Of a DNA stretch of 64,000 nt, positions 1-8,978 are shown piece after piece. The DNA lies in the NCBI GenBank assembly GCA_963665215.2, contig CAXXWW010000008.1, positions 62,001 to 126,000 on the forward strand. The letters are read 5' to 3'. A program made the translations under genes and the position numbers. Position 1 is the first letter of the stretch. Each line of letters starts with the position of its first letter. The stretch comes from G963665215 sp963665215. Its GTDB lineage: Bacteria; Chloroflexota; Dehalococcoidia; Lucifugimonadales; CAUZJF01. The notes below the pieces were generated by a model, which worked only from the letters and a program-made list of their open reading frames with translations, had not been told where the DNA came from and searched no databases.

Positions 1-159
1 AGCTTATCCCAGGCTGCGTCCAACGATGTTGATTATTTCCGTCGCCCTCTCTGCATCAGCGACGACCGCCTGTGTCGGTCAAGCGACCGGACTGAGAGCT
101 CCCCCTATTTTGTACAACGCGGGTCGAGTCTCTCGGGGTAGGCCGGCACCTAACACCAT

Positions 160-804
160 TCAAATGCCCGTGATCTTTATGGACGATCGCGTCCTGTACA
201 GCCGGTTGATGTTGAGGAGGAGGGCGGTGAGGTTCTCCACGTAGGCGGCATTCTGAAGGCTGCCTCCGTTGACCGCCCTGATGCCCGGGACCCTCTCGGC
301 CAGCTTCATCACGATGTCCCTGGCGTCGTTATCGTCCGCGCACACCACCACGTCCGAGTCCATGGATGCGTCGGGGTCCAGCAGATCGCGGGCGCTGATC
401 GTCTGAAAGGCTGCGGCCACGGCGGAGCCGGATAAGATAGCCTGCGCTTCCAGGGCCGCCGAGCCCTCGGCGACGGGTACAGCTCTGGCCACCCCGTTGC
501 TGACCTCCACCGGCGCCACGACATCGACGACTACCTTGCCGGCCACAAGCCCGCTGACATCTTCCAGGAGCTGACGCTGTGCGGGGTACGGTACGGTGAC
601 GAACACGACGGTGGCCTCGCGCGCGGCATCCGCATTGAGCCCACCTGAGATAGAGGTTCCCGGCGCCAGCGCCGAGATGCTCCTCGCCGCCTCCTCTGCC
701 CGGGCACGGTCCCGCGAGCCGATTGAGACTCGCTCTCCCGCAAGGGCCAGGCGCAGCGCCAGACCCCGGCCCGCCGGACCCGTTCCGCCTAGAAACCCAA
801 GCAT
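160..804 (-). CDS. npdG: F420-dependent NADP reductase-like protein
   Basis: Predicted 214-residue oxidoreductase of the NADPH-dependent F420 reductase family, which moves hydride between reduced cofactor F420 and NADP+ in the cytoplasm. The N-terminus reads MLGFLGGTGPAGRGLA, a glycine-rich Rossmann dinucleotide-binding loop at residues 3-14, followed by a basic SRDRARAEEAA stretch suited to the NADP phosphate. I chose the ATG at 804 rather than the upstream ATG at 876. It has a GGGAGAG ribosome-binding site just before it, and the Rossmann fold normally begins at the very N-terminus. The length fits the family (about 210-230). It stands alone, with an unknown small gene upstream on the same strand. 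The family call is firm. The exact substrate is inferred, because plain NADP-binding relatives look similar. Confidence 0.8.
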   Translation of the reverse strand: MLGFLGGTGPAGRGLALRLALAGERVSIGSRDRARAEEAARSISALAPGTSISGGLNADAAREATVVFVTVPYPAQRQLLEDVSGLVAGKVVVDVVAPVEVSNGVARAVPVAEGSAALEAQAILSGSAVAAAFQTISARDLLDPDASMDSDVVVCADDNDARDIVMKLAERVPGIRAVNGGSLQNAAYVENLTALLLNINRLYRTRSSIKITGI

Positions 805-922
805 AGGCTCTCCCGCATGGAAATTCGGAGTGGGCCGGTCCCTTTGGGCGCGCTCTCGCAATGACGAGAACGCCAATGGTTAGGCAACGTCACGGGGCCA
901 TCGGCCCCCTTGGAGCGGCCGC

Positions 923-1198
923 CTAGGTCAACTGAGGTCTGACATCGGAGTCGACGGTAAGCCCTTGTCCGCCATCATAGAGCTCCCACGGCTTGAATGA
1001 CTCGACGAACCCCTTGGCCTCGTCCATCGTTTCCATGCCTTTCATGGCCCGGCCGGGCTCATAGCTAAATGTCTTGGCGAAGGCGTCAAAGCCCCTCTTG
1101 GTCTCCCTGACGCCACCTATCTCCTCTTCGCCCATACCCTCGCCGGTGCTGAGAACGAGCCGCTGTCCCCTTCTTACCTCGCGCCAGAAGATTTCCAT
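923..1198 (-). CDS. Small conserved-looking protein of unknown function
   Basis: A 91-residue acidic, soluble protein that I do not recognise. It begins MEIFWREVRRGQRLVLSTGEG and has no signal peptide or membrane segment. The ATG at 1198 is preferred over the upstream start at 1288 because an AGGGAGT ribosome-binding site lies about 8 bases before it, and the extra N-terminal residues of the longer form look non-coding. The gene is divergent from the EF-G-like gene and about 120 bases upstream of the F420 reductase gene on the same strand, so the two may be cotranscribed. No function can be assigned. Confidence 0.55.
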   Translation of the reverse strand: MEIFWREVRRGQRLVLSTGEGMGEEEIGGVRETKRGFDAFAKTFSYEPGRAMKGMETMDEAKGFVESFKPWELYDGGQGLTVDSDVRPQLT

Positions 1199-1310
1199 AT
1201 CTGACTCCCTTACGGCCATCGCAACCCGCGTCGGGGTAGAATGCCCCATACCTAACTCTAACGGCAAAGCGGCTGGCATTGCAACCATTGCCCAATCAGG
1301 ACCGGCCTCG

Positions 1311-1339
1311 TTGCACTAACGGCGGCATTTGACTAGAAT
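1311..1339 (+). promoter_or_regulatory. Promoter of the EF-G-like gene
   Basis: TTGCAC at 1311-1316 and TAGAAT at 1334-1339 are separated by exactly 17 bases, a good sigma-70-type promoter. Transcription would start near 1346, about 25 bases before the ATG at 1371, which is preceded by an AGGAGGAG ribosome-binding site. Confidence 0.6.
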
Positions 1340-1370
1340 TAGCCAAGGCATCAAGCAGGAGGAGATTGGC

Positions 1371-3422
1371 ATGGCCAAATTCGATACCGAACGGTTGCGT
1401 AACATCGTGCTGCTTTCCCACAGTGGTGCCGGCAAGACTATTCTTTCCGAGGCGATGCTTCACAGCGCGGGTGTAACTTCCCGCTTCGGCAGCGTTGAGG
1501 ACGGGACCACGGCCTCGGACTACGAACCCGAGGAGCAGCAGCGCCAGGCTAGCATTCAGACCTCGATTCTCCTGTGTCCGTGGCGGCAGCACAAGGTCAA
1601 CGTCATCGACACCCCGGGGTACGCTGACTATCGGGGCGAGCTCATCTCAGGGATACGAGTGGCCGACGGCGCAGTCATCCTGGTCGCCGGGCCGGCTGGG
1701 GTGGAGGTCGGGACCCGCGAGATGTGGCGCATGGCCCAGGAGCGGATTCTGCCGCGGATAATTTTCATCAGCAAATTGGACCGGGAGAACGTCGAGTATC
1801 AGGAAGTGCTCGATTCACTGGTGGAGAGCTTTGGCCGGCAGTGCGTCGCCACCCAGGTCCCAATAGGTTCGGAGGCTGATTTTTCAGGTGTGGTGAGTCT
1901 GCTGGACCCGGATGCAGATGTGCCTCCCGAGATGCAGGGGCTGGTGGATGCCGCCAGAGAGCGGCTTATCGAGGCCGTTGCAGAGACCGACGACGACTTG
2001 GCGACCAAGTACCTGGAGGGTGAGTCCCTCACGACCGAGGAGATAGTTGGTGGTCTCAAGCGAGGGGTGGCCTCCGGCGCAATCGTCCCGATCATGGTCG
2101 GCGCCGCCGCTTCAGGTACCGGCGTGACGGAGCTGCTGGACGCGATTGTCGACCTCATGCCCTCGCCCGCGGAATCTCCGGCGGTGAAGGCGACAGGTCC
2201 AACGGACCAGGAGGAAGTGACGCTTGACTGCAACGGGGCCGGGCCGCTTGCCGCGCTTGTCTTCAAGACCGCTGCCGACCCATTCGTCGGCAAGCTCTCA
2301 TACGTCCGGGTCTACAGCGGCACTTTCAAGGGCGACTCTCAGGTCTGGAACGCCGGAAAAGGAGAGGCGGAGCGGGTGGCGCAGGTCTTCGTCGTGACGG
2401 GAAAGTCCCAGGAACCCGTCGATGAGCTGGCCCCGGGCGATATCGGGGCAGTCGCCAAGCTCTCATCGGTGCTGAGCGGGGACACCCTGAGCAGGAGGGA
2501 CGCCCCGATTACCCTGCCGGGACTCGACTTTCCCACGCCGGTATACCAGATGGCTGCGTACCCCAAGTCGACTGCGGACCTGGACAAGATAACCAGCGCC
2601 CTCTCGCGAATTACCGAGGAGGACCCAAGCCTCAAGATCGTCAGGGACCCCGATACCCTCGAGATGCTGCTCAGCGGTCTTGGCGACACTCACGTAGAGG
2701 TCGCGGTGGAAAAGATGAAGCGCAAGTTCGGCGTGGAGATCGTGCTGGAGACACCAAAGGTGCCCTACAAAGAGACCATCGGCGCTCCCACCAAGGTCGA
2801 GTACAGGCACAAGAAGCAGTCGGGTGGCCATGGCCAGTTCGGCCATGTTTGGCTGGAGATCATGCCCCTATCCAGGGGGGCCGGTTTCGAGTTTGCCCAT
2901 AAGGTTGTAGGCGGCTCGGTGCCCAGAGAGTACATCCCCGCCGTCGAAAAGGGCGTTCAGAAGGCCTTGGTGGACGGCGTGATCGCCGGGTATCCTGTGG
3001 TCGATTTGAGGGCGACCCTGGTGGACGGCAGCTACCACCCCGTTGACTCCTCGGGTGTCTCCTTCGAGATCGCGGGTGGCCATGCCCTCTCGAAGGGTAT
3101 CAAGGAGGCCGGCCCGGTCCTGCTGGAGCCCGTCATGCTGGCGCGAATTACCGTGCCTGACACGGACACCGGGGAGGTCATGGGAGATCTGAACAGCAAG
3201 CGGGGGCGAATTCTCGGAATGACCCCACAGGACGGCGGAACGACCGTGATCGAGGCAAATGTGCCGCAGGCCGAAATTCTGCGGTACGCCACCGAATTGC
3301 GCTCCCAGACCCAGGGCAGGGGCACCTACACCGTCCAGTTCGACCACTATGACGTGGTGCCTGGACACCTGGTACAGCAAATTGTTGATGCCCGTAAGGA
3401 GGCCGAGGCGGCCCGCGCCTGA
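1371..3422 (+). CDS. Elongation factor G-like translational GTPase
   Basis: A 683-residue protein with the full EF-G domain order: GTPase, domain II, the domain III-IV core and the C-terminal domain V. The P-loop is SHSGAGKT (16-23), G3 is DTPGY (80-84) and G4 is SKLD (134-137). Canonical EF-G has DTPGH and NKxD. The replacement of the catalytic histidine by tyrosine and of N by S is typical of the EF-G-like (EF-G2/type II) paralogues, some of which show little ribosome-stimulated GTP hydrolysis. I chose the ATG at 1371 because an AGGAGGAG ribosome-binding site precedes it. The upstream in-frame ATG at 1329 lies inside the predicted promoter. It is monocistronic and not near the str operon, which supports a paralogue rather than the housekeeping fusA. 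Its role in the cell is unknown. Confidence 0.88.
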   Translation: MAKFDTERLRNIVLLSHSGAGKTILSEAMLHSAGVTSRFGSVEDGTTASDYEPEEQQRQASIQTSILLCPWRQHKVNVIDTPGYADYRGELISGIRVADGAVILVAGPAGVEVGTREMWRMAQERILPRIIFISKLDRENVEYQEVLDSLVESFGRQCVATQVPIGSEADFSGVVSLLDPDADVPPEMQGLVDAARERLIEAVAETDDDLATKYLEGESLTTEEIVGGLKRGVASGAIVPIMVGAAASGTGVTELLDAIVDLMPSPAESPAVKATGPTDQEEVTLDCNGAGPLAALVFKTAADPFVGKLSYVRVYSGTFKGDSQVWNAGKGEAERVAQVFVVTGKSQEPVDELAPGDIGAVAKLSSVLSGDTLSRRDAPITLPGLDFPTPVYQMAAYPKSTADLDKITSALSRITEEDPSLKIVRDPDTLEMLLSGLGDTHVEVAVEKMKRKFGVEIVLETPKVPYKETIGAPTKVEYRHKKQSGGHGQFGHVWLEIMPLSRGAGFEFAHKVVGGSVPREYIPAVEKGVQKALVDGVIAGYPVVDLRATLVDGSYHPVDSSGVSFEIAGGHALSKGIKEAGPVLLEPVMLARITVPDTDTGEVMGDLNSKRGRILGMTPQDGGTTVIEANVPQAEILRYATELRSQTQGRGTYTVQFDHYDVVPGHLVQQIVDARKEAEAARA

Positions 3423-3646
3423 GCACCTGTCGCCACGCTCCGAGCGCATTCAGCAAGGCCATCTCCTTATCGCAGGCCCTATCAGCGTGCTCCTCGAGCT
3501 CGCTTCGGGTGGCGCCGAACCCCGCGCGGCGCTGGGACCTGTTCACGGTCTCGGTTGGGTTATGCCGCGTCTGCCTGCCGCAAGGGAGCCGAGAAGATGC
3601 TCTTGAAGGCCGCCTCTAGCTTCCAGGGGCCATGGCGCATCCGGAC

Positions 3647-4303
3647 CTATGCTCGGCGGACCAGCATCACCCCGTCGCGGACCGGCAGCAGGACGTGCCG
3701 GACCCGGGGGTCCTGCCGGACGTGGCGGTTGAACTGTACTATGGCGTGGTCGGTCTCCGATTTGGGGTCCAGGACGCGACCGCCCCACAGCACGTTGTCC
3801 ACGGCGATGATGCCCCTGGGTGACAGCAACTCCAGCGCGCGATCGTAGTAGGCGATGTAGCCTTCTTTGTCGGCGTCGATGAAGACGAGGTCGAAAGGGC
3901 CGTTCAGAGCCTCGAGGGTCTCAAGGGCCTCGCCCAGGCGCAGCTCGATCTTGTGGCCGTGGGGAGTCTTGGCGAAGTGCTGGCGGGCCATCTTTGCCGC
4001 CCTGGGGTCGTTATCGCAGGTGACCAGAACGCCGTCGTCGGGCAGGGCCGCCGCCATCATCTGTGCGCTGAATCCTGTGAAGGTGCCGATCTCGAGGACT
4101 CGTCGGGCGTTGGTCGCCCACACCAGGAACTGGAGCAAGGTACCTTCCACGGGACCGGTCAGCATCGCGGGGGAAGCCATCTTCTCATATGTGACACGAG
4201 TCAGCTCCTCAAGGTAATCGGGCAGCGGGGTCGTGTGGTCCACGGCGTACCGCTCTATCTCAGGCGACACTAGGGTAATCACGCTTGCCTCCAGGGACTT
4301 CAC
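3647..4303 (-). CDS. SAM-dependent O-methyltransferase (catechol-type family)
   Basis: A 218-residue cytoplasmic class I methyltransferase of the O-methyltransferase family related to caffeoyl-CoA and catechol O-methyltransferases (Methyltransf_3). The AdoMet-binding motif I is VLEIGTFTG (69-77). The metal and substrate site is seen in FIDADKEGY (141-149), with D143, D145 and K146, and AVDN (167-170) supplies the second metal ligands. The length matches the family's usual 210-230 residues. It converges on the EF-G-like gene and is separated from the NHL-repeat gene by about 90 bases. Its acceptor substrate cannot be told from sequence. Confidence 0.85.
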   Translation of the reverse strand: MKSLEASVITLVSPEIERYAVDHTTPLPDYLEELTRVTYEKMASPAMLTGPVEGTLLQFLVWATNARRVLEIGTFTGFSAQMMAAALPDDGVLVTCDNDPRAAKMARQHFAKTPHGHKIELRLGEALETLEALNGPFDLVFIDADKEGYIAYYDRALELLSPRGIIAVDNVLWGGRVLDPKSETDHAIVQFNRHVRQDPRVRHVLLPVRDGVMLVRRA

Positions 4304-4396
4304 AGTCTGTCCCCCGCTCGCCGGCTCTTCCCCTCAGCGGGTGAGAGAGGAATCAGACCTACAAATACGGTCAGTTGGCCATCGGGCCCTGCGGTG

Positions 4397-5350
4397 CTAG
4401 CTGGCGTTGACCAGCTTTTGCAGGCTGCGCACGTGGTCTTTCGGCTCCCCGAGGTTGTTGAAGTTAGTCCAGGCCACCTCGCCAACGTAAATGTCGCCCT
4501 TCGAGTCCAGGCTTATACCATGGGGGGCCACAAACTGGCCCACCTCGAGGCCGAAACCCAGGTGGCCGATTCGCGCCAGTCGATCGCCGGACGTATTAAA
4601 TACCGTGATCCTTGGGCCGATGTTGGGGAGCTCACGATTTACATTCATCCCTGAGCCCAGCTCACCGATGTACACGTGCTGCTCCTGCGAGACATAGATG
4701 GCGCAGGGCCGGTGCAAGTTCACCCACTGAGTCTCAAACCTTCCCCTGGGGTCGAAGACCTGGACACGGTGGTTCTCCCTGTCGGCGACGTACAGGTAGC
4801 CCTCGGCGTCGGTGGCGATGTTGTGCACGATGTTGAACTCCCCGGGGTCGGTGCCGGGTTGTCCCCAGGAGAACAGCAGTCTGCCGTTGGGCGTGAATTT
4901 GTGGACCCTGGAGTTGCCATAGCCGTCCGAGACGTAAAGGTCGCCCGTTCTGGGGTCTATCGCCACGTCGGTGCACCGGTGAAACGGCTCTCCGCTCTGG
5001 TATCCCGCGGGCTGCCCCGGCACTCCGATGGTCATGAGCACCTCGCCGTCGAGGGTGCACTGGCGTACCGTGTGGTCGCCGTCGTCCGTGCAGTATAGGA
5101 TGTCGCCGGGTCCCAGGGTCAGGCCGTGGGGCCGTGTAAATACCCCCTCTCCCCACGAGCGGAGGAAGTTCCCCTCGCGGTCGAAGACGATCATCGGGTG
5201 GTCTCCCCTGTTGAAGACGTAGACCTGGTCTTTGGAGTCGACCGCCACCGCGGCCACCTCACGCCAGGAGTAACCGGGTGGCAGCTTCTCCCACGCGACC
5301 TCTACCTCGTACGTAAACCGCCCTATCCCTAGCTTGACCGTGCTGACCAT
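4397..5350 (-). CDS. NHL-repeat beta-propeller protein
   Basis: A 317-residue protein made of about six NHL/beta-propeller blades. Recurrent patterns are VAVDSKDQVYVFNR, GLTLGPGDILYCTD, VAIDPRTGDLYVSDGYG, IATDAEGYLYVADRENHRVQVFD and GISLDSKGDIYVGE. Such propellers include peptidyl-alpha-hydroxyglycine amidating lyase homologues and many environmental 6-bladed proteins of unknown role. There is no signal peptide, so it is probably cytoplasmic. The ATG at 5350 follows GAGGGTG. It lies upstream of the O-methyltransferase gene on the same strand, so the pair could form an operon, but nothing indicates a shared pathway. Confidence 0.75.
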   Translation of the reverse strand: MVSTVKLGIGRFTYEVEVAWEKLPPGYSWREVAAVAVDSKDQVYVFNRGDHPMIVFDREGNFLRSWGEGVFTRPHGLTLGPGDILYCTDDGDHTVRQCTLDGEVLMTIGVPGQPAGYQSGEPFHRCTDVAIDPRTGDLYVSDGYGNSRVHKFTPNGRLLFSWGQPGTDPGEFNIVHNIATDAEGYLYVADRENHRVQVFDPRGRFETQWVNLHRPCAIYVSQEQHVYIGELGSGMNVNRELPNIGPRITVFNTSGDRLARIGHLGFGLEVGQFVAPHGISLDSKGDIYVGEVAWTNFNNLGEPKDHVRSLQKLVNAS

Positions 5351-5840
5351 GATCGCACCCTCGCTTTTGCGTAGTACCGCTGGCCTCTATTCGTTCGGCG
5401 CCGACCGGTCCGACGGCCGAAGCCTCCAGGGGATTATATCTCAGTTTGACCAGATTGGGGCCGCGGACCTGAACGCAGGGTGGGCCGGGGAAGATTCCAA
5501 GAGGCCGCCCGGCTCCGCCGGGGCTCGACCCTGCCTGTCCCCCTTCGGTGAACTTATGGCAGGCCCTGAGCACCGTCGAGGGGAGGGCCTTTCGAAGGAC
5601 GGATGAGACTCGGGGTCGAGCGTGGGTGATATAATGCGGCACATCCTAGAAGCAAGCCGATGGGCGCCCGAAGCAGGATGACGTCGAGCGAACTCGGTCT
5701 GCTGGAGGACGCTGACAAACGGGCCTGGGCCGACGGAGAGGTCTTGAGTCGTGAGGGCCCTGAGCGCCCATGCCGTCGCGACTGCTGCCCACGCGGCGGC
5801 TTCAAGGAAGGTGAGCGATGTCGCAAAAAGCGCATTTCGG
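5351..5840. other. Intergenic region with an extended -10 promoter, cut by IS256 copy 1
   Basis: About 490 bases without a convincing gene. The clearest signal is GGTGATATAAT, an extended -10 (TATAAT at 5630-5635) on the plus strand. Its transcript would run about 200 bases into the IS256 copy 1 left end. A short plus-strand reading frame beginning ATG at 5660 starts plausibly but becomes Cys/Arg-rich and runs into the insertion. This could be the beheaded leader of thrS or the 5' end of a lost gene. The insertion lacks a TSD, so continuity with thrS is not assured. Confidence 0.4.
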
Positions 5841-7208
5841 GAGGTATCTTCAAAAAGTGTGTAAACAGTCAGGCGGTGTACCCTCTCTCTGAACAACACG
5901 GGCTCGAGGCCCAAGAGAGGAGATAGACCGCCCATGAGGAAGGAAAGCACTGAGAGTAGGTCGGAGTCAAGGCCGGAGTGGGAGCAGTTGGAGGATTGGG
6001 TGCGAAGCCAGGTCCAGAGGCTGATCCAGGAGTTGCTGGAGGAGGAGGTGACGGCGTTTCTGGGAAGGGCGAAGTCGGCGCTCAGATCCGACTCGGACTC
6101 AGATACCGGCTATCGGAACGGATACGGCAGAGCCCGGAGGCTTACGCTGAGTTCGGGAACGATACAGCTGAGGCGGCCGCGAGTCCGCGATACCGAGGAG
6201 CAGTTCGAGAGCCGGCTGCTGCCGCTGTTCGTCAACAGGACCAGGAAGGTTGCTGAGTTGATCCCCGAGCTGTACCTGCACGGTCTATCCGAAGGCGACT
6301 TCGATCTGGCTTTGCGGGGGCTGCTGGGAGAGGACGCACCGGTATCGGCGAGCACGGTGGCCCGGTTGAAGGATAAGTGGAACGATGAGCTTGCCCAATG
6401 GCGCAGCCGGCCCCTCGATGACCTGGAAGTGGTCTACATGTGGGTGGATGGAGTCTACGTCAAGGCTGGTCTTGAGAAGGAGAAGGCGGCGGTACTGGTG
6501 GTGATGGCGGCCCTGAGCGACGGGAGCAAGGTGGTGGTGAGCGCTGTTCCCGGATACAGGGAGTCCACAGAGAACTGGTCCGAGGTGCTCAGGGACATCA
6601 AGCGCCGGGGCTTGAGCTGCCCGAGGCTGGTGGTTGGAGACGGACACCTGGGCATCTGGGGAGCTCTGCGCAACGTCTATCCGCAGGCGGCAGAGCAACG
6701 CTGCTGGAACCACAAGATCGTAAACGTGCTCGCCAAGCTTCCAAAGCGACAACAGGACCAGGCCAAGCTCATGCTGCGTACTATCCCCTACGCGCCGACT
6801 CGGACAGAGGCTGAGCGGCTCAGGACGGTGTTCACCAGGTGGTGCGGCGACCATTCCTACGAGGCGGCCTCAGAGGCCTTGGAGCGGGACTGGGACCGCA
6901 TGGTCACCTTCTATGACTTCCCAAAGGAGCACTGGGGGCACCTTCGCACGACGAACCCGGTAGAATCACCCTTCGCGGCCCTCAGGCTTCGGACCGATGC
7001 CGCCAAGCGCTACAAGAGGGTCGATCGGGCGATAGCGGTGATCTGGAAAATGTTGATGGTCGCCGAACAGCGCTTCAGGCGTCTGAAGGCCCCTGAGTTG
7101 ATCGAAGACGTCTATCTCGGTGCACAGTATGCGGATGGAATCGCCATTGAATCAACGGCTGAGAAGGTCGCCGCCTGATGTCGTTTACACACCTATTGAC
7201 GTAACCTC
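5841..7208 (+). mobile_element. IS256-family insertion sequence, copy 1
   Basis: A 1368-base element bounded by imperfect 26-base terminal inverted repeats. The left end begins GAGGTATCTTC and the right end, read inward, begins GAGGTTACGTC, and both share GTGTGTAAAC at the inner side. Four copies of identical length occur in the window. The flanking octamers of this copy (CATTTCGG left, AGCAACAC right) do not match, so it has no TSD, unlike copies 3 and 4. Confidence 0.93.
5934..7178 (+). CDS. IS256-family transposase (copy 1)
   Basis: A 414-residue mutator-type (IS256) DDE transposase. The N-terminal part binds the ends. The catalytic core shows MWVDGVYVKAG (first Asp), VVGDGHLGIWGA (second Asp) and the C-terminal TTNPVESPFAALRLRT (Glu), which is the hallmark of the family. 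The ATG follows GAGAGGAG, and the gene fills nearly the whole element. The frame is intact, so this copy could be active. The second codon is AGG here and AGA in copy 2. Confidence 0.95.
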   Translation: MRKESTESRSESRPEWEQLEDWVRSQVQRLIQELLEEEVTAFLGRAKSALRSDSDSDTGYRNGYGRARRLTLSSGTIQLRRPRVRDTEEQFESRLLPLFVNRTRKVAELIPELYLHGLSEGDFDLALRGLLGEDAPVSASTVARLKDKWNDELAQWRSRPLDDLEVVYMWVDGVYVKAGLEKEKAAVLVVMAALSDGSKVVVSAVPGYRESTENWSEVLRDIKRRGLSCPRLVVGDGHLGIWGALRNVYPQAAEQRCWNHKIVNVLAKLPKRQQDQAKLMLRTIPYAPTRTEAERLRTVFTRWCGDHSYEAASEALERDWDRMVTFYDFPKEHWGHLRTTNPVESPFAALRLRTDAAKRYKRVDRAIAVIWKMLMVAEQRFRRLKAPELIEDVYLGAQYADGIAIESTAEKVAA

Positions 7209-7234
7209 AGCAACACGAGAAAAGGTACAGACTG

Positions 7235-8977
7235 ATGGCTCAAGAAGAAAAAAACGACCTGATCGAACTCAGGAGACGGATACGCCACTCAGCCGCCCAC
7301 GTCATGGCCGATGTAGCCGCCAGGATGTTTCCTGAGGTGAAGCTGGCCATCGGCCCACCCACGCAGGACGGCTTCTACTACGATTTCCTGGCGCCGGAGC
7401 CATTTACCAGCGAAAACCTGGAGGAAATAGAGAAGCAGATGAGGGAGACCATCGCGCGGGACCTCCCCTTTGAATACCACGAGTACTCGCGAGAAGAGGT
7501 CGTCACCTTGAACGCCGAGGAGCCCTTCAAGCTGGAGATCATCAATGAGATCCCGGAGGGGGAGACGATATCGACGTACCGGCACGGCAACTTCGAGGAC
7601 CTGTGCGCCGGCCCTCACGTGGACTCAACCGGAAAGATTCCTGCTTTTAAGCTTCTGAGCGTGGCGGGCGCCTACTGGCGGGGTGACGAGAAGCGGCCCA
7701 TGCTCCAGCGCATCTACGGCACCGCCTTCGAGTCCCAGGAGGCGCTGGACGTGCACCTCGAGCTGCTGGAGGAGGCCCGGCGCCGCGACCACCGTGTGCT
7801 GGGCAGGGAGCTGGACCTGTTCTCCGTACACGATGAGACCGGGCCCGGCCTCATCATCTGGCACCCCAAGGGCTCGCGAGTGCGCGGACTCGTGGAGGAC
7901 TTCTGGAAAAGCGAGCACTACAAGTGGGGGTACGACTTGGTGTACACGCCCCACATCGGCCGCTCCAGGCTCTGGGAGACCAGCGGCCACCTGGAGTTCT
8001 TTAAGGAGAGCATGTTCGCCGCCATGGACATGGACGGGCAGGACTACTACCTGAAGCCCATGAACTGCCCCTTCCACATCATGTACTACGAGACTGGTCT
8101 ACGCAGCTACCGAGACCTGCCCATGCGCATCGGCGAGCTGGGCTCGGTCTACAGGTACGAGGCAAGCGGGGTGCTCCATGGCCTCCTTCGCGTGCGAGGC
8201 ATGACCCAGGACGATGCCCACATCTTCTGCCGGCCGGACCAGGTCGAAGCGGAGATCAACGGCGTTCTGGACCTGACGTTCCACCTGCTGCAGAGCTTCG
8301 GCTTCGAGGAGTACGAGGTCATGCTATCGACGCGCCCTGAGAAGGCGGTTGGCGCGCCGGAGCAGTGGGAGCTGGCCACGTCCTCCTTGCGCAGGACGCT
8401 GGAGGCCCGCGGCTTGAGCTACGAGGTCGAGGAGGGCGGCGGCGCCTTCTACGGGCCTAAGATCGACATCCACATAAGAGACGCCATCGGCCGGCTCTGG
8501 CAGTGCCCAACGGTACAGTTCGACTTCAATCTGCCGGAGCGCTTCGGACTGACGTACATCGGGGAGGACGGGCGGGAGCATCAGCCGTACATGGTCCACC
8601 GCACGCTGCTTGGCGCCATGGAGCGGTTCATGGGCGTGCTCATCGAGCACTACGGGGGCGCGTTTCCAACGTGGCTTGCGCCCGTCCAGGCCGAGGTGAT
8701 ACCTATTGCCGAGCGGCATAACGAGTACGCCCTGAGCGTGGAGTCCCAACTTGCGGAGGCGGGCGTCAGGGTCCACGTCGACCTACGTAACGAGAGAATG
8801 AACGCCAAGATCAGGGACGCCCAGCTCCAGAAGGTCCCCTACATGCTCATCGTGGGCGACCGCGAGGCTGAGTCCAGCGCCGCCGCCGTCAGGCTCCGCT
8901 CCGGCGAGGACCTGGGGGCGCTTCCCGTTACCGAGGTACAGGCCCGCATCGCCGCGGAGAACGACGAGCGACGGTAG
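7235..8977 (+). CDS. thrS: Threonyl-tRNA synthetase, short form
   Basis: A 580-residue class II aminoacyl-tRNA synthetase that charges tRNA-Thr in the cytoplasm. It lacks the N-terminal TGS domain of the usual 640-residue enzyme and starts directly in the editing (SAD) domain, with HSAAH (18-22) and DLCAGPH as zinc/editing motifs. The catalytic core has MNCPFH (zinc-binding Cys), the RVRGMTQDDAHIF motif and motif 3 LLGAMERFMGVLIEHYGG, followed by the anticodon-binding domain (VQAEVIPIAERHNEYA). The short form is known in several bacterial groups including Dehalococcoidia. GAAAAGG precedes the ATG. The IS256 copy 1 right end is only 26 bases upstream, so expression must come from outward transcription or a promoter in that junction. 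Confidence 0.95.
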   Translation: MAQEEKNDLIELRRRIRHSAAHVMADVAARMFPEVKLAIGPPTQDGFYYDFLAPEPFTSENLEEIEKQMRETIARDLPFEYHEYSREEVVTLNAEEPFKLEIINEIPEGETISTYRHGNFEDLCAGPHVDSTGKIPAFKLLSVAGAYWRGDEKRPMLQRIYGTAFESQEALDVHLELLEEARRRDHRVLGRELDLFSVHDETGPGLIIWHPKGSRVRGLVEDFWKSEHYKWGYDLVYTPHIGRSRLWETSGHLEFFKESMFAAMDMDGQDYYLKPMNCPFHIMYYETGLRSYRDLPMRIGELGSVYRYEASGVLHGLLRVRGMTQDDAHIFCRPDQVEAEINGVLDLTFHLLQSFGFEEYEVMLSTRPEKAVGAPEQWELATSSLRRTLEARGLSYEVEEGGGAFYGPKIDIHIRDAIGRLWQCPTVQFDFNLPERFGLTYIGEDGREHQPYMVHRTLLGAMERFMGVLIEHYGGAFPTWLAPVQAEVIPIAERHNEYALSVESQLAEAGVRVHVDLRNERMNAKIRDAQLQKVPYMLIVGDREAESSAAAVRLRSGEDLGALPVTEVQARIAAENDERR

Positions 8978-8978
8978 G

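Noticed and set aside
6285..6854. 189-residue minus-strand ORF within each IS256 copy
   Set aside because: Antisense shadow of the transposase. Present in all copies for the same reason.
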